From: Labilibaculum sp. DW002 | Lineage (GTDB): Bacteria > Bacteroidota > Bacteroidia > Bacteroidales > Marinifilaceae | DNA length: 64,000 nt | Assembly: GCF_029029525.1 (NCBI RefSeq) | Contig: NZ_JAKJSC010000001.1 | Span: forward strand, 1,612,001-1,676,000 | Direction: 5' to 3' | In this document: in pieces, positions 7,595 to 16,993 of the stretch | How positions within the stretch are numbered: the first letter of the stretch is position 1 | How the letters are laid out: each line of letters begins with the position of its first letter | Made by a program: the position numbers and the translations under genes | The notes under the pieces: generated by a model | Databases searched by the model: none | What the model was told of the DNA's origin: nothing | What the model saw: only the letters and a program-made list of their open reading frames with translations

Positions 7595-10108
7595 TTAAAA
7601 AGTAATATTCATAAAAACTGAAGGCGTAAATGGAACCGCCTCTGAGTAAATGCTGACAAGTTCATCTCCTTCATCAGGAATTTGGGTCAGGTTGGAGTAT
7701 TTTATGTTTTTAGTATTGAAGAGGTTTAGTATCGAAAAACCGGTTTCAATCTTTATGTTTTTTAAGGGAAAGCGGTAAATTCCTGAAACATCGAATCTTT
7801 TATAGGGATGATCTGTTGATGATATATTGGTGTTTTGTAAATAACCTGAGCCATAAACATAGTTGGCCGATAAGTAAAAGGGTGATAAGTTAAATAAACC
7901 TGAAATTTTGAATTCATGAAGTTGATCTTGAAGCGCATTTTGGTATTGAGTATCCTGAAAGTAAGGAAACCATTCTAAGGATTGTGAAAGCGAATAGGAG
8001 ATCCATGCTGCATGACCCTTATAGTCTTTCTTCAGAAATACATCGATCCCTTTTGTTTTATTTTTCCCTTGATATCGTGTATTGAGAGTTCCGTTCTGAA
8101 CCAAGCGTGAAATATCTTGTGTGTTTTTATAAAACCCTTCCACACTAAAACTAATTCCATTTTGACGATAGACTCCTCCAACAATTATATGCTGGGAAGA
8201 AATAACCGGAATATCAGCTCCATTACTAATCATCCATCTATATCGGTAATTGTCATATTGATCAATCTCCGAATCGTAAACTATAAATTGATTGTAAAGT
8301 CCCCACGATGCGTTAAACTGTACTTCTGAAGAAGGTTTAAACGACATGTTCAGGCGAGGTTGCAGATATATTTTTTTAAGCTCTAATGAATAATCTGTTC
8401 GTATTCCATAACTAAGATCGATTTGGTTAGTAGGAGAATAACGATTTTGTAAATAAGCCATGACTTGTGCTCCATGCTCATTATTTTGTAATTGACTTTC
8501 AGCTAACATATTATCTTTTAGAAGAGTTGTATTTCTAATTAATCCAGCACCATAATCAATTACCTGCCGTGGCGATATCCTCATATTTCCGGAGAGGTGG
8601 GCCTTTAGTTCGGTGATATCGTTTTGAGTCTGTTCATTTTTGCTGTGCATACTATGCCCCATCATTGATTGAGAGCTATTTTGGACATCACTAACTTCAG
8701 CTTGCAGACCAGAATAAGCTATATTAAATGATGAACTTCCTTTTCCTTCCCAAAGCATGGTATACTTAGCACCAATTCCATAGCGTCGATTCTTTTCATC
8801 CAATTTTTGTTCGATAACTGTATTTTGATGTGCTTGTTCTATGGAATAGGAGAAATGATCCTGTCCCCAAAAACTGCTGATGTGATAGGTATTGCCCTTT
8901 TTGGTTTGTCCTGAAAATTTCAGGTTGCCATCACGAAAATTATAATCTGGATTTGTCAGAATGCTATTACCATTAAAATGAGTTTGACTAGCATCTTCCC
9001 ATTTTACATCGTTAGGAGAATAAAGGTTGTAATAGGTTTGTCGATATGCAGCAACAACAGACATTTCTGGCCCGATGGGTGTTGTTGCGAGTACGTTCAT
9101 CGTCATGTTATTCAGGTTGAAATTCATTCCTGATCTTTGCTTACTTCCATCTATTCCTGTAATGTCTACAATACCGCCAACACGCTCGCCAAGTTGGGCG
9201 TCGAATCCTCCTTTGTGTACCCGAATATCTTTGGCCATATAGGGGTTTACCGCACTGATATTATCGTTGTAATTTTTGAGACCAAACAAGGTCATCCCAT
9301 CAAAATTCACCTGACTCTGCCCGGCATAACTTCCCCATATAATTAAATCGTTTGATTGATCACCTGCGGCCATAATCCCGGGTTGCAGTCGTAGTAAATT
9401 AAAAACAGAGTTGTCACCACTCCCAGGAATTAGTAAGGCAACTTTATGGTTTATTCGCATAAGACCAGCCTGAGTCCCCACTTGTTGTGAATAGGAAATT
9501 GGATTAGCTGTTACAATAATCTCATTCAGATTGACATTCCCAGCAGAAAGATCAAATCTATAATTGCTTCCATGCGAAACTATTGTGTCGAGTTTCTGGT
9601 AACCGAGATATGAAATTTTAAGATGAAACATACTATCAATGGCAGAAGTAAAGTTGAAGTTACCTTGTTCATCAGAAATACCTCCCATCTGATTGATAAC
9701 AATATGGGTATAAGGCAAACTTTCGCCACTTTCACCATCATGTATCCTACCCGATAATCGATAATTTACCGATGGAGACTCAACTTTATTTCTTGGATAA
9801 AAGAGATATACATTACCTGTTTTTTCAAATGAGATGGGCAAGTTTTGTGTTAAAATAAGAAAGGCATCACCCGGTGTATCAAAATGTTGGTGTAAGGTAA
9901 TTTTGTAGTTAGCGAGATCCTGATCATTAAAAGACAGATTCAAATTGTAGGTATCGCGAATTTCGATTAACAACTTGTTTAAAGCCATGTTGTTTGCCTG
10001 AATATCAATTCCTTGCGCATGTGAAACACTTCCCCAAAAAAGGAAAAAAAGGAAGATCAAATATTTCTTCCTTAGAGCTGATATTTTATTAAAGGTCCAT
10101 TTATTCAT
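7595..10108 (-). CDS. TonB-dependent outer-membrane receptor with N-terminal STN signalling domain
   Basis: The 837-residue protein opens with a signal peptide ending near SVSHAQG. An STN (secretin/TonB short N-terminal) domain spans about residues 35-105. A carboxypeptidase-regulatory-like domain follows at about 115-200 (SGRIHDGESGESLPYTHI). The plug covers about 205-330 (NEIIVTANP... QVNFDGMTLFGLKNYNDNISAVNP ... GERVGGIVDITG), and the remainder is beta-barrel, ending in the aromatic signature VFMNITF. An STN domain upstream of the plug is the mark of FecA-type receptors that signal to FecR, and fecR and the sigma gene lie immediately upstream. An extracellular loop near residue 480 contains SMMGHSMH, Met/His-rich as in some copper-binding receptors. 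A metal or metallophore substrate is therefore plausible but unproven. Confidence 0.88.
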   Translation of the reverse strand: MNKWTFNKISALRKKYLIFLFFLFWGSVSHAQGIDIQANNMALNKLLIEIRDTYNLNLSFNDQDLANYKITLHQHFDTPGDAFLILTQNLPISFEKTGNVYLFYPRNKVESPSVNYRLSGRIHDGESGESLPYTHIVINQMGGISDEQGNFNFTSAIDSMFHLKISYLGYQKLDTIVSHGSNYRFDLSAGNVNLNEIIVTANPISYSQQVGTQAGLMRINHKVALLIPGSGDNSVFNLLRLQPGIMAAGDQSNDLIIWGSYAGQSQVNFDGMTLFGLKNYNDNISAVNPYMAKDIRVHKGGFDAQLGERVGGIVDITGIDGSKQRSGMNFNLNNMTMNVLATTPIGPEMSVVAAYRQTYYNLYSPNDVKWEDASQTHFNGNSILTNPDYNFRDGNLKFSGQTKKGNTYHISSFWGQDHFSYSIEQAHQNTVIEQKLDEKNRRYGIGAKYTMLWEGKGSSSFNIAYSGLQAEVSDVQNSSQSMMGHSMHSKNEQTQNDITELKAHLSGNMRISPRQVIDYGAGLIRNTTLLKDNMLAESQLQNNEHGAQVMAYLQNRYSPTNQIDLSYGIRTDYSLELKKIYLQPRLNMSFKPSSEVQFNASWGLYNQFIVYDSEIDQYDNYRYRWMISNGADIPVISSQHIIVGGVYRQNGISFSVEGFYKNTQDISRLVQNGTLNTRYQGKNKTKGIDVFLKKDYKGHAAWISYSLSQSLEWFPYFQDTQYQNALQDQLHEFKISGLFNLSPFYLSANYVYGSGYLQNTNISSTDHPYKRFDVSGIYRFPLKNIKIETGFSILNLFNTKNIKYSNLTQIPDEGDELVSIYSEAVPFTPSVFMNITF

Positions 10109-10183
10109 ATCTAAATCGGCAGTACAAAAATTTACTATCTGTTTAAATTTGATACTTGGTAAAATTATGAATTAATTGAACTT

Positions 10184-11041
10184 TTACTTTTTATCGATTC
10201 GATATTCAGTAGCAGAACTCTTCTGAACGATAAGCTCAAAAGGGCGACAAATTATTTTAAGAATATTGTCTAAAGATTCATTTTTGTCGAAGCTACCCGT
10301 ATATACTTGATTAAGACCTTTGGGCACACTGATTTTCACTGAATATTGACGTTCAATTTCCTGGAATACCTCTTTTAACAAAACCGAAGTAAAAACAATT
10401 TTATTTGACAACCATGCCCTTGTATCTTCAATATTAGTCACTTCATCAACTTCAAGTTGACCTGTTCGAAGTATAGCTTTTTCTTTTGGATGCAAAATAA
10501 CGCTGTTTGAAGTTGAAACAGACTGTACTCTTACTGCTCCGGTAAAACAGGTGACTTCATAACGTTCATTGCGAGCAAAAATATTAAAGCTTGTTCCAAG
10601 GACTTCAGTAATTCCAACAGAAGATTCTACCCTAAATTTTTTTCCTTTTTCTACTTCAAAAAATGCTTCTCCTTTCAAATTTACTTTTCGGTTTACCATC
10701 CACCAATAGGGATGATATGAAATTTCGCTACCTGCATTTAAATCAATGCTTGAACCATCGGGTAATTGAGTGCTTAAGTGTTGTGCTGATAATGTTTGAA
10801 CGCTTGTTGTATAGGTTTTCATAAATAAACCAAGTCCGAATGTGATTACAACAGCAGCAGCAACAGATACTTGCCAAAACAGAGAACGGGGTTTAAATGA
10901 AATGACTGAACGGGGCTTCATTTTAACAAGCGTGTCTTCCCATATTTCACTTTTGGCTTTAGGCCAAGGTACCCGAAGCATCGAAAACAATTCACTGGAA
11001 TCGTTATCTAAATTTTTATAGTTTGCATTGCTCATTCTCAT
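10184..11041 (-). CDS. FecR-type anti-sigma factor
   Basis: The 285-residue protein has a cytoplasmic N-terminus (about 1-55), one transmembrane helix at about 58-76 (VSVAAAVVITFGLGLFM) and a periplasmic FecR domain (LPDGSSIDLNAGSEISY, then GEAFFEVEKGKKFRV and GTSFNIFA). The C-terminus is a DUF4974-type segment (SVKISVPKGLNQVYTGSF). It should hold or activate the ECF sigma factor depending on signalling by the STN receptor across the periplasm. Its ATG overlaps the sigma gene by four bases (ATGA), a sign of translational coupling. The TonB receptor follows 75 bases downstream. Confidence 0.93.
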   Translation of the reverse strand: MRMSNANYKNLDNDSSELFSMLRVPWPKAKSEIWEDTLVKMKPRSVISFKPRSLFWQVSVAAAVVITFGLGLFMKTYTTSVQTLSAQHLSTQLPDGSSIDLNAGSEISYHPYWWMVNRKVNLKGEAFFEVEKGKKFRVESSVGITEVLGTSFNIFARNERYEVTCFTGAVRVQSVSTSNSVILHPKEKAILRTGQLEVDEVTNIEDTRAWLSNKIVFTSVLLKEVFQEIERQYSVKISVPKGLNQVYTGSFDKNESLDNILKIICRPFELIVQKSSATEYRIDKK

Positions 11042-11601
11042 CCTACGTGCATTTTAATGTAATTACCAACGAGTTTTAGACTTTCAAAAGAACTTGAAAA
11101 AATCAGAAAATAATAAAGTACTTTTAGAACCTCTCTAAATGTGAAAAGTGCCCCAGTCATCCTTTTCTCAACGGTCTTTATACTGATATCCAATCGTTCA
11201 GCAATTTCTCGATATTTGAGACCTTCTAAACGGCTCATAAGAAAAACCACCCGTTGCCTTTCGTCCATTTCGGCTAATGTTTGCTCGTATTTCTCTTTCA
11301 GTTCTTTAAATTCTAAGACCTTTTCAGGAGATATGTCCATGAATTCAAATTCCAATGAGTTGATGTATTTAGCCTCGACGAGACTCTTTCTATATCGGCT
11401 TATAAAAAGGTCATTGGCAATTTTATAGGCAAATCCAACCGTTTTTTCACCTTCGTTTTTCGTCTGTTTCTCCCAGAGTTCAAGCAATGTGTCCTGAGCC
11501 AAATCTGTGGCCAATTCCAAATTACCCGACCTGTAGTATAAATAACTACGAAGCCCGTCAAAAATTTTATCATAAAACTGCTTAAATTCTTTCTCTGTCA
11601 A
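11038..11601 (-). CDS. ECF sigma factor (FecI-like)
   Basis: The 187-residue protein has sigma region 2 (YYRSGNLELATDLAQDTLLELWEK) and region 4 (EMDERQRVVFLMSRLEGLKYREIAERLDISIKTVEKRM), with no region 1 or 3, as in extracytoplasmic-function factors. The first usable codon is TTG at 11601: an in-frame stop lies nine codons upstream and the next ATG would remove region 2. A weak start like this may keep the level low. The gene heads a fecI-fecR-TonB receptor operon, and its own upstream region carries the motif shared with the lipoprotein promoter, suggesting autoregulation. The hydrophobic C-terminus (VLYYFLIFSSSF) is slightly unusual. Confidence 0.9.
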   Translation of the reverse strand: MTEKEFKQFYDKIFDGLRSYLYYRSGNLELATDLAQDTLLELWEKQTKNEGEKTVGFAYKIANDLFISRYRKSLVEAKYINSLEFEFMDISPEKVLEFKELKEKYEQTLAEMDERQRVVFLMSRLEGLKYREIAERLDISIKTVEKRMTGALFTFREVLKVLYYFLIFSSSFESLKLVGNYIKMHVG

Positions 11602-11721
11602 AATAATTCGATTTAAAATAAATCATTAGAAGTACAAGCGTAATTTACTTAAAAGATTTATATAAAACATCTTAGGATCTTTCTGTAATTCCTGATGCAA
11701 TATTTTAATTGTAGCTATTAC

Positions 11722-11754
11722 TTGTATACCGAACTGAGGTGGATTTTCCCTATG
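11722..11754 (-). promoter_or_regulatory. Candidate autoregulatory ECF promoter upstream of the sigma gene
   Basis: The minus strand shows CATAGGG, 14 bases, then TTCGGTATACAA, identical in both blocks and in spacing to the site at 7491-7523. It lies 120 bases before the sigma start codon. A further partial copy of the second block (TTGTATACC as given) is at 11768 but lacks the partner block. Confidence 0.62.
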
Positions 11755-12165
11755 ATTAATTTATTTTTGTATACCCATTCATCCTACTAGAAAAACAAAC
11801 ATATACAGGAAGATAAAGCCTTAATTCTTCAGACTGCTTAAAGGGGTATTTATCTCGGTAACTGGATAAGCTGGATTTTGAACTAAAGAATTAATCATCT
11901 CTACTTAGTGATATTCCCCATCTACCTATTTAAATGAACCCATACAGGGAATAAGTCCATCTTCATTTTTTTAATGCGGACAATTTCCTTACTTGCTTAT
12001 TGATTTTATACTTATTCTAAACTCAATAGTCCGTTAGATTCTAGTAATTAGCAGTTAGTCTGATTCACAAATCGCTTATTGTTAGTTATTTAGAGTTAGA
12101 GATGTGATAGCCTTAACCTGCTGCTAATCAACGTTAAATAAAAACTTAACAAACCATTGAAACTA
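11755..12165. other. Intergenic region with a dispersed repeat, no gene
   Basis: No frame of note was found. TTAAAGGGGTATTTATC (11838-11854) and AACTGGATAAGCT (11860-11872) both recur, in separated form, at 22.5-22.7 kb. The function is unknown. Confidence 0.45.
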
Positions 12166-12201
12166 ATACCAGAAAAGAACGAGACTGTTCTTTTCTGGTA
12201 T
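12166..12201. repeat. Perfect 15-bp inverted repeat
   Basis: ATACCAGAAAAGAAC and GTTCTTTTCTGGTAT enclose a six-base loop. There is no clear T tract on either side. It lies about 150 bases downstream of the cysN stop and may stabilise the 3' end of the sulfate operon transcript or act as an atypical terminator. Confidence 0.6.
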
Positions 12202-12355
12202 CAATAATTTCACAATATCTTAACAGCTTTTCAATTGCTTACGTCTCTTTTCATCCTGTCGCGGTTTTCATCCGAGAAAAACGGAAAAGGAATCAATTGA
12301 TCTTAAATCATTTATTTTCTGACGTATACTGAAATTAAAACTTTAAAATTCCTTC

Positions 12356-13597
12356 TTAGATTATCATACCAGCTCCAACGGTGACATTAGTCGCTTCATC
12401 AATTATTATAAGACTCCCTGATATTCTATTTCGGCTGTATTTATCGAAAAACAGGGGTTTAGTTGTTCTTATCCTGATTCTTGCAATATCGTTTGTGCCA
12501 ATCGATTTATCTTCAAAATTTTTATCCAGCGTGCTGATATCTATTTTATATTTTATTTCCTTGACTATTGCCCTGACATCACTAGTTGTATGTTTTACTA
12601 AATATTTTGCCGAAGGATTCAGGGGTGTGTCACCTAACCACGACACCATTAAATCGATATCCTGACTTGCTGTAGGGCTATTATTCGGTTTAGCAATAAG
12701 GTCACCTCTGCTGATATCAATTTCATCTTCGAGTTGAAATGATACGGACATCGGGGCATAAGCCTCATCTATTTCGCCATTAAAGGTATCAATCGCTTTA
12801 ATCCTGGAAGTAAATCCTGAAGGATAGACAATCACTTCTTCTCCTTTTCTGAATACCCCGCCTGCTATTCGCCCCGCGAAGCTTCTATAGTCATGATACT
12901 TTTCACTTTGAGGGCGTATTACATTTTGAACAGGGAATCTGGCATCGGTGTGGTTATGGTCGCTACTTAAGTGTAAATTCTCCAAAAGGTATAGCAGGGT
13001 TGAACCTTTGTACCAAGGCATTTTTTCTGACTGATTTACGACGTTATCGCCATTTAAAGCACTTATTGGAATAAAGTGAATATCCTTAACCTCAAGTTTT
13101 GATGCGAAATTGGTGATGTCCTCCTTTATCTGTTCAAATTTTTCTTCATCATAATCTATTAGATCCATTTTATTAATCGCAAATACGACATGAGGTATCT
13201 GCAATAAAGAGGCGATAAAGGAGTGTCTTTTGGTTTGTTCGGAAACACCCTTTCGTGCATCTACCAGAATAATGGCAAGGTTAGCTGTTGAAGCTCCGGT
13301 AACCATGTTTCTGGTGTATTGAATATGTCCGGGTGTGTCTGCAATAATAAACTTGCGTTTTGGCGTTGCAAAATATCGGTATGCAACATCAATTGTGATG
13401 CCCTGTTCTCTTTCAGCCCTTAAACCATCAGTCAAAAGTGCTAAATTGACATTTTCTTCTCCCCGCCGTTTAGATGAATTCTCTATCTCCTCGTATTGGT
13501 CCTCAAAAATTGATTTCGTGTCGTAGAGCAAACGTCCTATAAGTGTGCTTTTTCCGTCATCAACGCTTCCAGCTGTTGTGAATCTTAATAATTCCAT
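12356..13597 (-). CDS. cysN: Sulfate adenylyltransferase subunit 1 (GTPase subunit, CysN)
   Basis: The 413-residue protein is the GTP-hydrolysing subunit that drives ATP sulfurylase, which makes adenosine phosphosulfate from sulfate and ATP. The G1 loop is GSVDDGKST at about residues 10-18. The elongation-factor-like effector (AEREQGITIDVAYRYF), G3 (DTPGH) and G4 (NKMD) follow in order, then the EF-Tu-like beta-barrel domains. There is no fused kinase domain, in keeping with a separate cysC nearby. It is the last gene of the leftward cys operon, 88 bases after cysD, and a perfect inverted repeat follows. Confidence 0.95.
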   Translation of the reverse strand: MELLRFTTAGSVDDGKSTLIGRLLYDTKSIFEDQYEEIENSSKRRGEENVNLALLTDGLRAEREQGITIDVAYRYFATPKRKFIIADTPGHIQYTRNMVTGASTANLAIILVDARKGVSEQTKRHSFIASLLQIPHVVFAINKMDLIDYDEEKFEQIKEDITNFASKLEVKDIHFIPISALNGDNVVNQSEKMPWYKGSTLLYLLENLHLSSDHNHTDARFPVQNVIRPQSEKYHDYRSFAGRIAGGVFRKGEEVIVYPSGFTSRIKAIDTFNGEIDEAYAPMSVSFQLEDEIDISRGDLIAKPNNSPTASQDIDLMVSWLGDTPLNPSAKYLVKHTTSDVRAIVKEIKYKIDISTLDKNFEDKSIGTNDIARIRIRTTKPLFFDKYSRNRISGSLIIIDEATNVTVGAGMII

Positions 13598-13685
13598 CTA
13601 TTTCGTGTTTTTTAATTTTTCTGTTAAACAATATGTCTTGAAATCATCTTTATTGAAAATAACAATAAAGGGCTTTTGATATCGA

Positions 13686-14591
13686 TTAAAAGTAACCCAG
13701 TTTTTTTCTGTCTTCCATGGCTCCTTCTGATCGTTTATCATCGCTACGTGTTTTTCGTTCGGTCACTCTCGAAACTTCAACCTCCTTGATTATATCATCA
13801 ATGCTTTCGGCATCAGATAGAAAAGCTCCGGTACAGGTGATATCTCCTATGGTTCTGAAACGTATTTTCTTTGTTGTAATTGGTTCGGTATCTCTGGTTA
13901 AGTTATATTCGCTTTTTGCCAGTAATATGCCGTTTCTTTCGAAAATCTCCCGCTCATGGGCAAAGTACAGCGATGGCAAATTAATTTGCTCCTGTTGGAT
14001 ATATTGCCATATGTCGGCTTCTGTCCAGTTGCTTATAGGGAATACTCTAAACGTTTCGCCTATGTTTTTTTTGCCATTAAAAATATTCCATAACTCTGGA
14101 CGCTGATTTTTTGGATCCCATTGGCCAAATTCATCTCTATGTGAGAAGAAACGTTCTTTTGCCCTTGCTTTCTCTTCGTCACGACGAGCACCACCGATAC
14201 AGGCATCAAATTTATATTTGTCGATCGTGTCAAGCAAAGTAACCGTTTGAAGCGCATTCCGGCTGGCATTAAATCCCTTCTCCTCAACAGCATGTCCTAA
14301 ATTTATTGACTCCTGAACTGAACCTACAACTAGTCGGGCTCCAATATCTTTAATATAATTATCTCTAAAGCTAATGGTCTCTTCAAAGTTGTGGCCTGTA
14401 TCAATATGTGCCAATGTAAAAGGGATCTTCGCTGGCCAAAAAGCCTTTCGTGTAAGATGTGCTATGACAATAGAATCTTTTCCTCCTGAGAAAAGAAGGG
14501 CTGGGTTTTCGAATTGAGAGGCCACCTCCCGGATGACATATATGGCTTCGGATTCTAATTCCTGTAAATTGGATAGCTTATATTTTTTCAT
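13686..14591 (-). CDS. cysD: Sulfate adenylyltransferase subunit 2 (CysD)
   Basis: The 301-residue protein is the catalytic ATP-binding subunit of the heterodimeric ATP sulfurylase. The PP-loop SGGKDSIV lies at about residues 35-42. The PAPS-reductase-fold signatures IDTGHNFEETISFRD, GGARRDEEKARAKER and FPISNWTEADIWQYI follow, and the C-terminal tail ends in KLGYF. Length and motifs match the family throughout. It works with CysN encoded directly downstream. Confidence 0.96.
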   Translation of the reverse strand: MKKYKLSNLQELESEAIYVIREVASQFENPALLFSGGKDSIVIAHLTRKAFWPAKIPFTLAHIDTGHNFEETISFRDNYIKDIGARLVVGSVQESINLGHAVEEKGFNASRNALQTVTLLDTIDKYKFDACIGGARRDEEKARAKERFFSHRDEFGQWDPKNQRPELWNIFNGKKNIGETFRVFPISNWTEADIWQYIQQEQINLPSLYFAHEREIFERNGILLAKSEYNLTRDTEPITTKKIRFRTIGDITCTGAFLSDAESIDDIIKEVEVSRVTERKTRSDDKRSEGAMEDRKKLGYF

Positions 14592-14742
14592 GTTGTATTC
14601 TTTTTTAGTTTGTTAAATAATAAGGGGATCAATTCAAAAACGATTCAGCTTCTTATTCTGTAAATCTTGTATCGTTTTAATATAAATTGAAATTTCAGAA
14701 CAGCAGTATTCGATCTTAAAACTCAGCTAATTATCAAGGGGT

Positions 14743-15351
14743 TCAACATCTTTTTTCGATTATTTTATCTATGATATGTTCAAGTATTTCTTCTGCCAAT
14801 TCTTTGACACTCCTGTCTTCAGTTTTTATCACGATGTCAGGATTCTTCGGGCTGATAAAAGGAGAGTTGATGCCTGGAAAGTTTTTAACATCTCCATTTC
14901 GGGCCCTTTTGTATAATCCTTTTATATCGCGCTGTTCGCAAATATGTAGTGGCGTGTCGATAAATACTTCTATAAAATCATCGCCTATGATATTTTTGGC
15001 AAGATCCCGAACATCCTCAGTTGGACTGACAAAACAGTTTATTGTAATAATACCTGATTCAACAAATAATTTTGAAATTTCAGAGATACGTATAATGTTT
15101 TCAAGTCTGTCGTTCTCGGAGAAACCGAGATTTTGGTTAATACCGCTTCTTATATTGTCACCATCAAGAATGTTGGCAAAATAGCCAAGTTTGAAAAGTT
15201 CTTTTTCCAGTTCAATGGCAATTGTCGATTTTCCTGACCCCGATAGTCCGGTAAACCAGATTGCTTTTGCCCTCTGATTCAGAACAGATTCCTTGTAAGT
15301 ACGAGGGACCGTTTTTTCGAATATGGGGAATATATTTGTTGCTTTTTTCAC
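14743..15351 (-). CDS. cysC: Adenylylsulfate kinase (CysC)
   Basis: The 202-residue kinase phosphorylates adenosine phosphosulfate to PAPS. The P-loop GLSGSGKST is at about residues 36-44, and LDGDNIRSGINQNLGFSEND and INCFVSPTEDVRDLAK are standard CysC segments. The start is taken as the GTG at 15351 rather than a TTG four codons earlier. A strong GGAGG lies five bases before the GTG and would overlap the earlier codon. The gap to cysH is 21 bases. Because the neighbouring reductase has iron-sulfur cysteines typical of APS reductases, the PAPS made here may serve the reductase or other sulfonation; the sequence does not decide this. Confidence 0.93.
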   Translation of the reverse strand: MKKATNIFPIFEKTVPRTYKESVLNQRAKAIWFTGLSGSGKSTIAIELEKELFKLGYFANILDGDNIRSGINQNLGFSENDRLENIIRISEISKLFVESGIITINCFVSPTEDVRDLAKNIIGDDFIEVFIDTPLHICEQRDIKGLYKRARNGDVKNFPGINSPFISPKNPDIVIKTEDRSVKELAEEILEHIIDKIIEKRC

Positions 15352-15372
15352 GATTACCTCCAATTTTGTGAT

Positions 15373-16053
15373 TTACTCTTTTGGTTTTGATGGTTTAGAA
15401 TGTAAACCGCATTCTGTTTTTAATTTTCCTGACCATCTGCCTGAACGTCCTTTCCCTTTTATTGTACAGTGTGTACAGCCAACAGATTCATAACCACTGG
15501 CAAAAAGGGGATGTTCAGGAAGATTGTTTTCTTTAATTATCTTATTCTTTTCTTCCTCTGTCAGGTCTATTAAAGGATGAAATTTTATTATTCCGTCAGC
15601 CTCCTGAAAAATTCCAAAGTCTTCTCTTACATTATTTTGATTCTGCATAAGTCCTGAAATCCAGATTTTATATCCCGATTTTACAGAGGCAAGTGGACCA
15701 ACTTTATTTACAGCACAACACAGGTCGGGATCACTTTTCCATACTTTCTCCTTTTTGGTAAAACTAATCTGATATTCATCAGGTTTTATATCAACAACAT
15801 CAAGCTTATATAGCTGTTTTAATGTCTCTTTGTACTTCAATGTTTCAGGAAAGTGAAACGAAGTATCCAGAAAATGAACTTTTTGTTGTGGGTTAATACT
15901 ATTAATAATATGCAAGAGCAGAATTGAAGACGTTCCAAACGATGATGTAATCATTATTTCATTGGGACTAAAATCTTTATATAACTCATGAATCCTTTCA
16001 TCAGGCGTCAGTGGGGAATATTTTGCATTTAATTCTTTAATATTAGCTTTCAT
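15373..16053 (-). CDS. cysH: Phosphoadenylyl/adenylylsulfate reductase (CysH), 4Fe-4S type
   Basis: The 226-residue protein reduces activated sulfate to sulfite using thioredoxin. It shows the PAPS-reductase fold (TSSFGTSSILLLHI, then VHFLDTSFHFPETL), the C-terminal catalytic ECGLH motif and, in addition, paired cysteines (DLCCAVNK and CTHC). That double pair binds a 4Fe-4S cluster in plant-type and many bacterial enzymes that prefer APS over PAPS. Substrate choice is thus uncertain given the cysC gene next door. The stop lies 21 bases before the cysC start. Confidence 0.93.
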   Translation of the reverse strand: MKANIKELNAKYSPLTPDERIHELYKDFSPNEIMITSSFGTSSILLLHIINSINPQQKVHFLDTSFHFPETLKYKETLKQLYKLDVVDIKPDEYQISFTKKEKVWKSDPDLCCAVNKVGPLASVKSGYKIWISGLMQNQNNVREDFGIFQEADGIIKFHPLIDLTEEEKNKIIKENNLPEHPLFASGYESVGCTHCTIKGKGRSGRWSGKLKTECGLHSKPSKPKE

Positions 16054-16128
16054 TTGTTCTGGGATTAGTTATAATATTGTTTATGATTTTAAAAGCCGTT
16101 TTTGCATTTGACTATATCCTTTGGTAGC

Positions 16129-16329
16129 TTAATACCCCCAGCGAACGCGTGCCCATATTCTTTCATTTGTGAAATAAAGAATAAGCTTCACAACAAAATC
16201 GGCAAGACCAATATGAAAGGCTGAACTGATATCTGAAGTGAACGCGTAGGTAACACTCATGGTTGCGAATGTTGCCATAAAGCGATACGAAAGCCCCTTT
16301 ATTATACTTCTTTGTTTAGATTCTTTCAT
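16129..16329 (-). CDS. DUF2061 small membrane protein
   Basis: The 66-residue protein carries SIIKGLSYRFMATFATMSV and ends with ERIWARVRWGY, both typical of the DUF2061 family. Two hydrophobic stretches (about 15-30 and 38-52) suggest a hairpin in the inner membrane. Such genes are often found in sulfate assimilation operons, where a role in sulfate handling has been guessed but not shown. It overlaps the end of the siroheme synthase gene by 14 bases. Confidence 0.82.
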   Translation of the reverse strand: MKESKQRSIIKGLSYRFMATFATMSVTYAFTSDISSAFHIGLADFVVKLILYFTNERIWARVRWGY

Positions 16330-16924
16330 TGTCTATGATAAGATTTGAAGTTATTTTATTTAATTCTCTCACTTTTACAGTGAAATCCGATTTTAGACTG
16401 TTTCTAAGCTTATTGAGATTATCAAGAACACTCTCCACTTCATCGGGTAAAATGCTTTCAAGAATTTCTCTGAATCTTTTTGAGAATGTTGGCGATTTCC
16501 CATTTGTGGAGATACCTACCTTTAGATTTCCTTTGGTAACAACAGATCCGAAATAAAAATCGGATAACAACGGCTTGTCGACAACATTTACCAATAGTCG
16601 CATTTGTTTAGCTTCAAGTCTGATTTCGCGGTTTAAGTCTGAATGGTTTGTCGCAATTATCACAATATCTTTATCAATGAGGTCTGAACGATCAAATTTC
16701 TTATTTTGAATTTTAACATTTGAATGTTTATTTGACAGTTCATAAATCTTAAGTGAAACCTCAAGAGAGACAATCGTAATATTTGCGTCAGGACTGTTTT
16801 TTAATAAAAAAAATAATTTTTCTGTTCCTGCTTTTCCCCCACCAATAATTAAATATTTAACCTTTAGCGGGTTTATAAATATGGGCAACAGGGGATTTAT
16901 ATTTATTTTATCCGTCATTTTCAT
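16316..16924 (-). CDS. Precorrin-2 dehydrogenase / sirohydrochlorin ferrochelatase
   Basis: The 202-residue protein resembles the N-terminal half of CysG and yeast Met8p. It has an NAD-binding Rossmann motif GGGKAGTEKL near residue 28, IATNHSDLNREI, and VNVVDKPLLSDFYFGSVVTKGNLKVGISTNGKSP in shorter blocks. It should oxidise precorrin-2 and insert iron to give sirohaem, the cofactor of the sulfite reductase in the same operon. The methyltransferase half is a separate gene just upstream. Translation probably begins at the ATG at 16924; a second ATG lies two codons later. Confidence 0.9.
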   Translation of the reverse strand: MKMTDKININPLLPIFINPLKVKYLIIGGGKAGTEKLFFLLKNSPDANITIVSLEVSLKIYELSNKHSNVKIQNKKFDRSDLIDKDIVIIATNHSDLNREIRLEAKQMRLLVNVVDKPLLSDFYFGSVVTKGNLKVGISTNGKSPTFSKRFREILESILPDEVESVLDNLNKLRNSLKSDFTVKVRELNKITSNLIIDNERI

Positions 16925-16993
16925 ATGTTTATAATTTTCTAGTTAAGGCCATATGAAAGTCGCCAATAAGTATCTCCCTGTGTGTCGAAAGCA

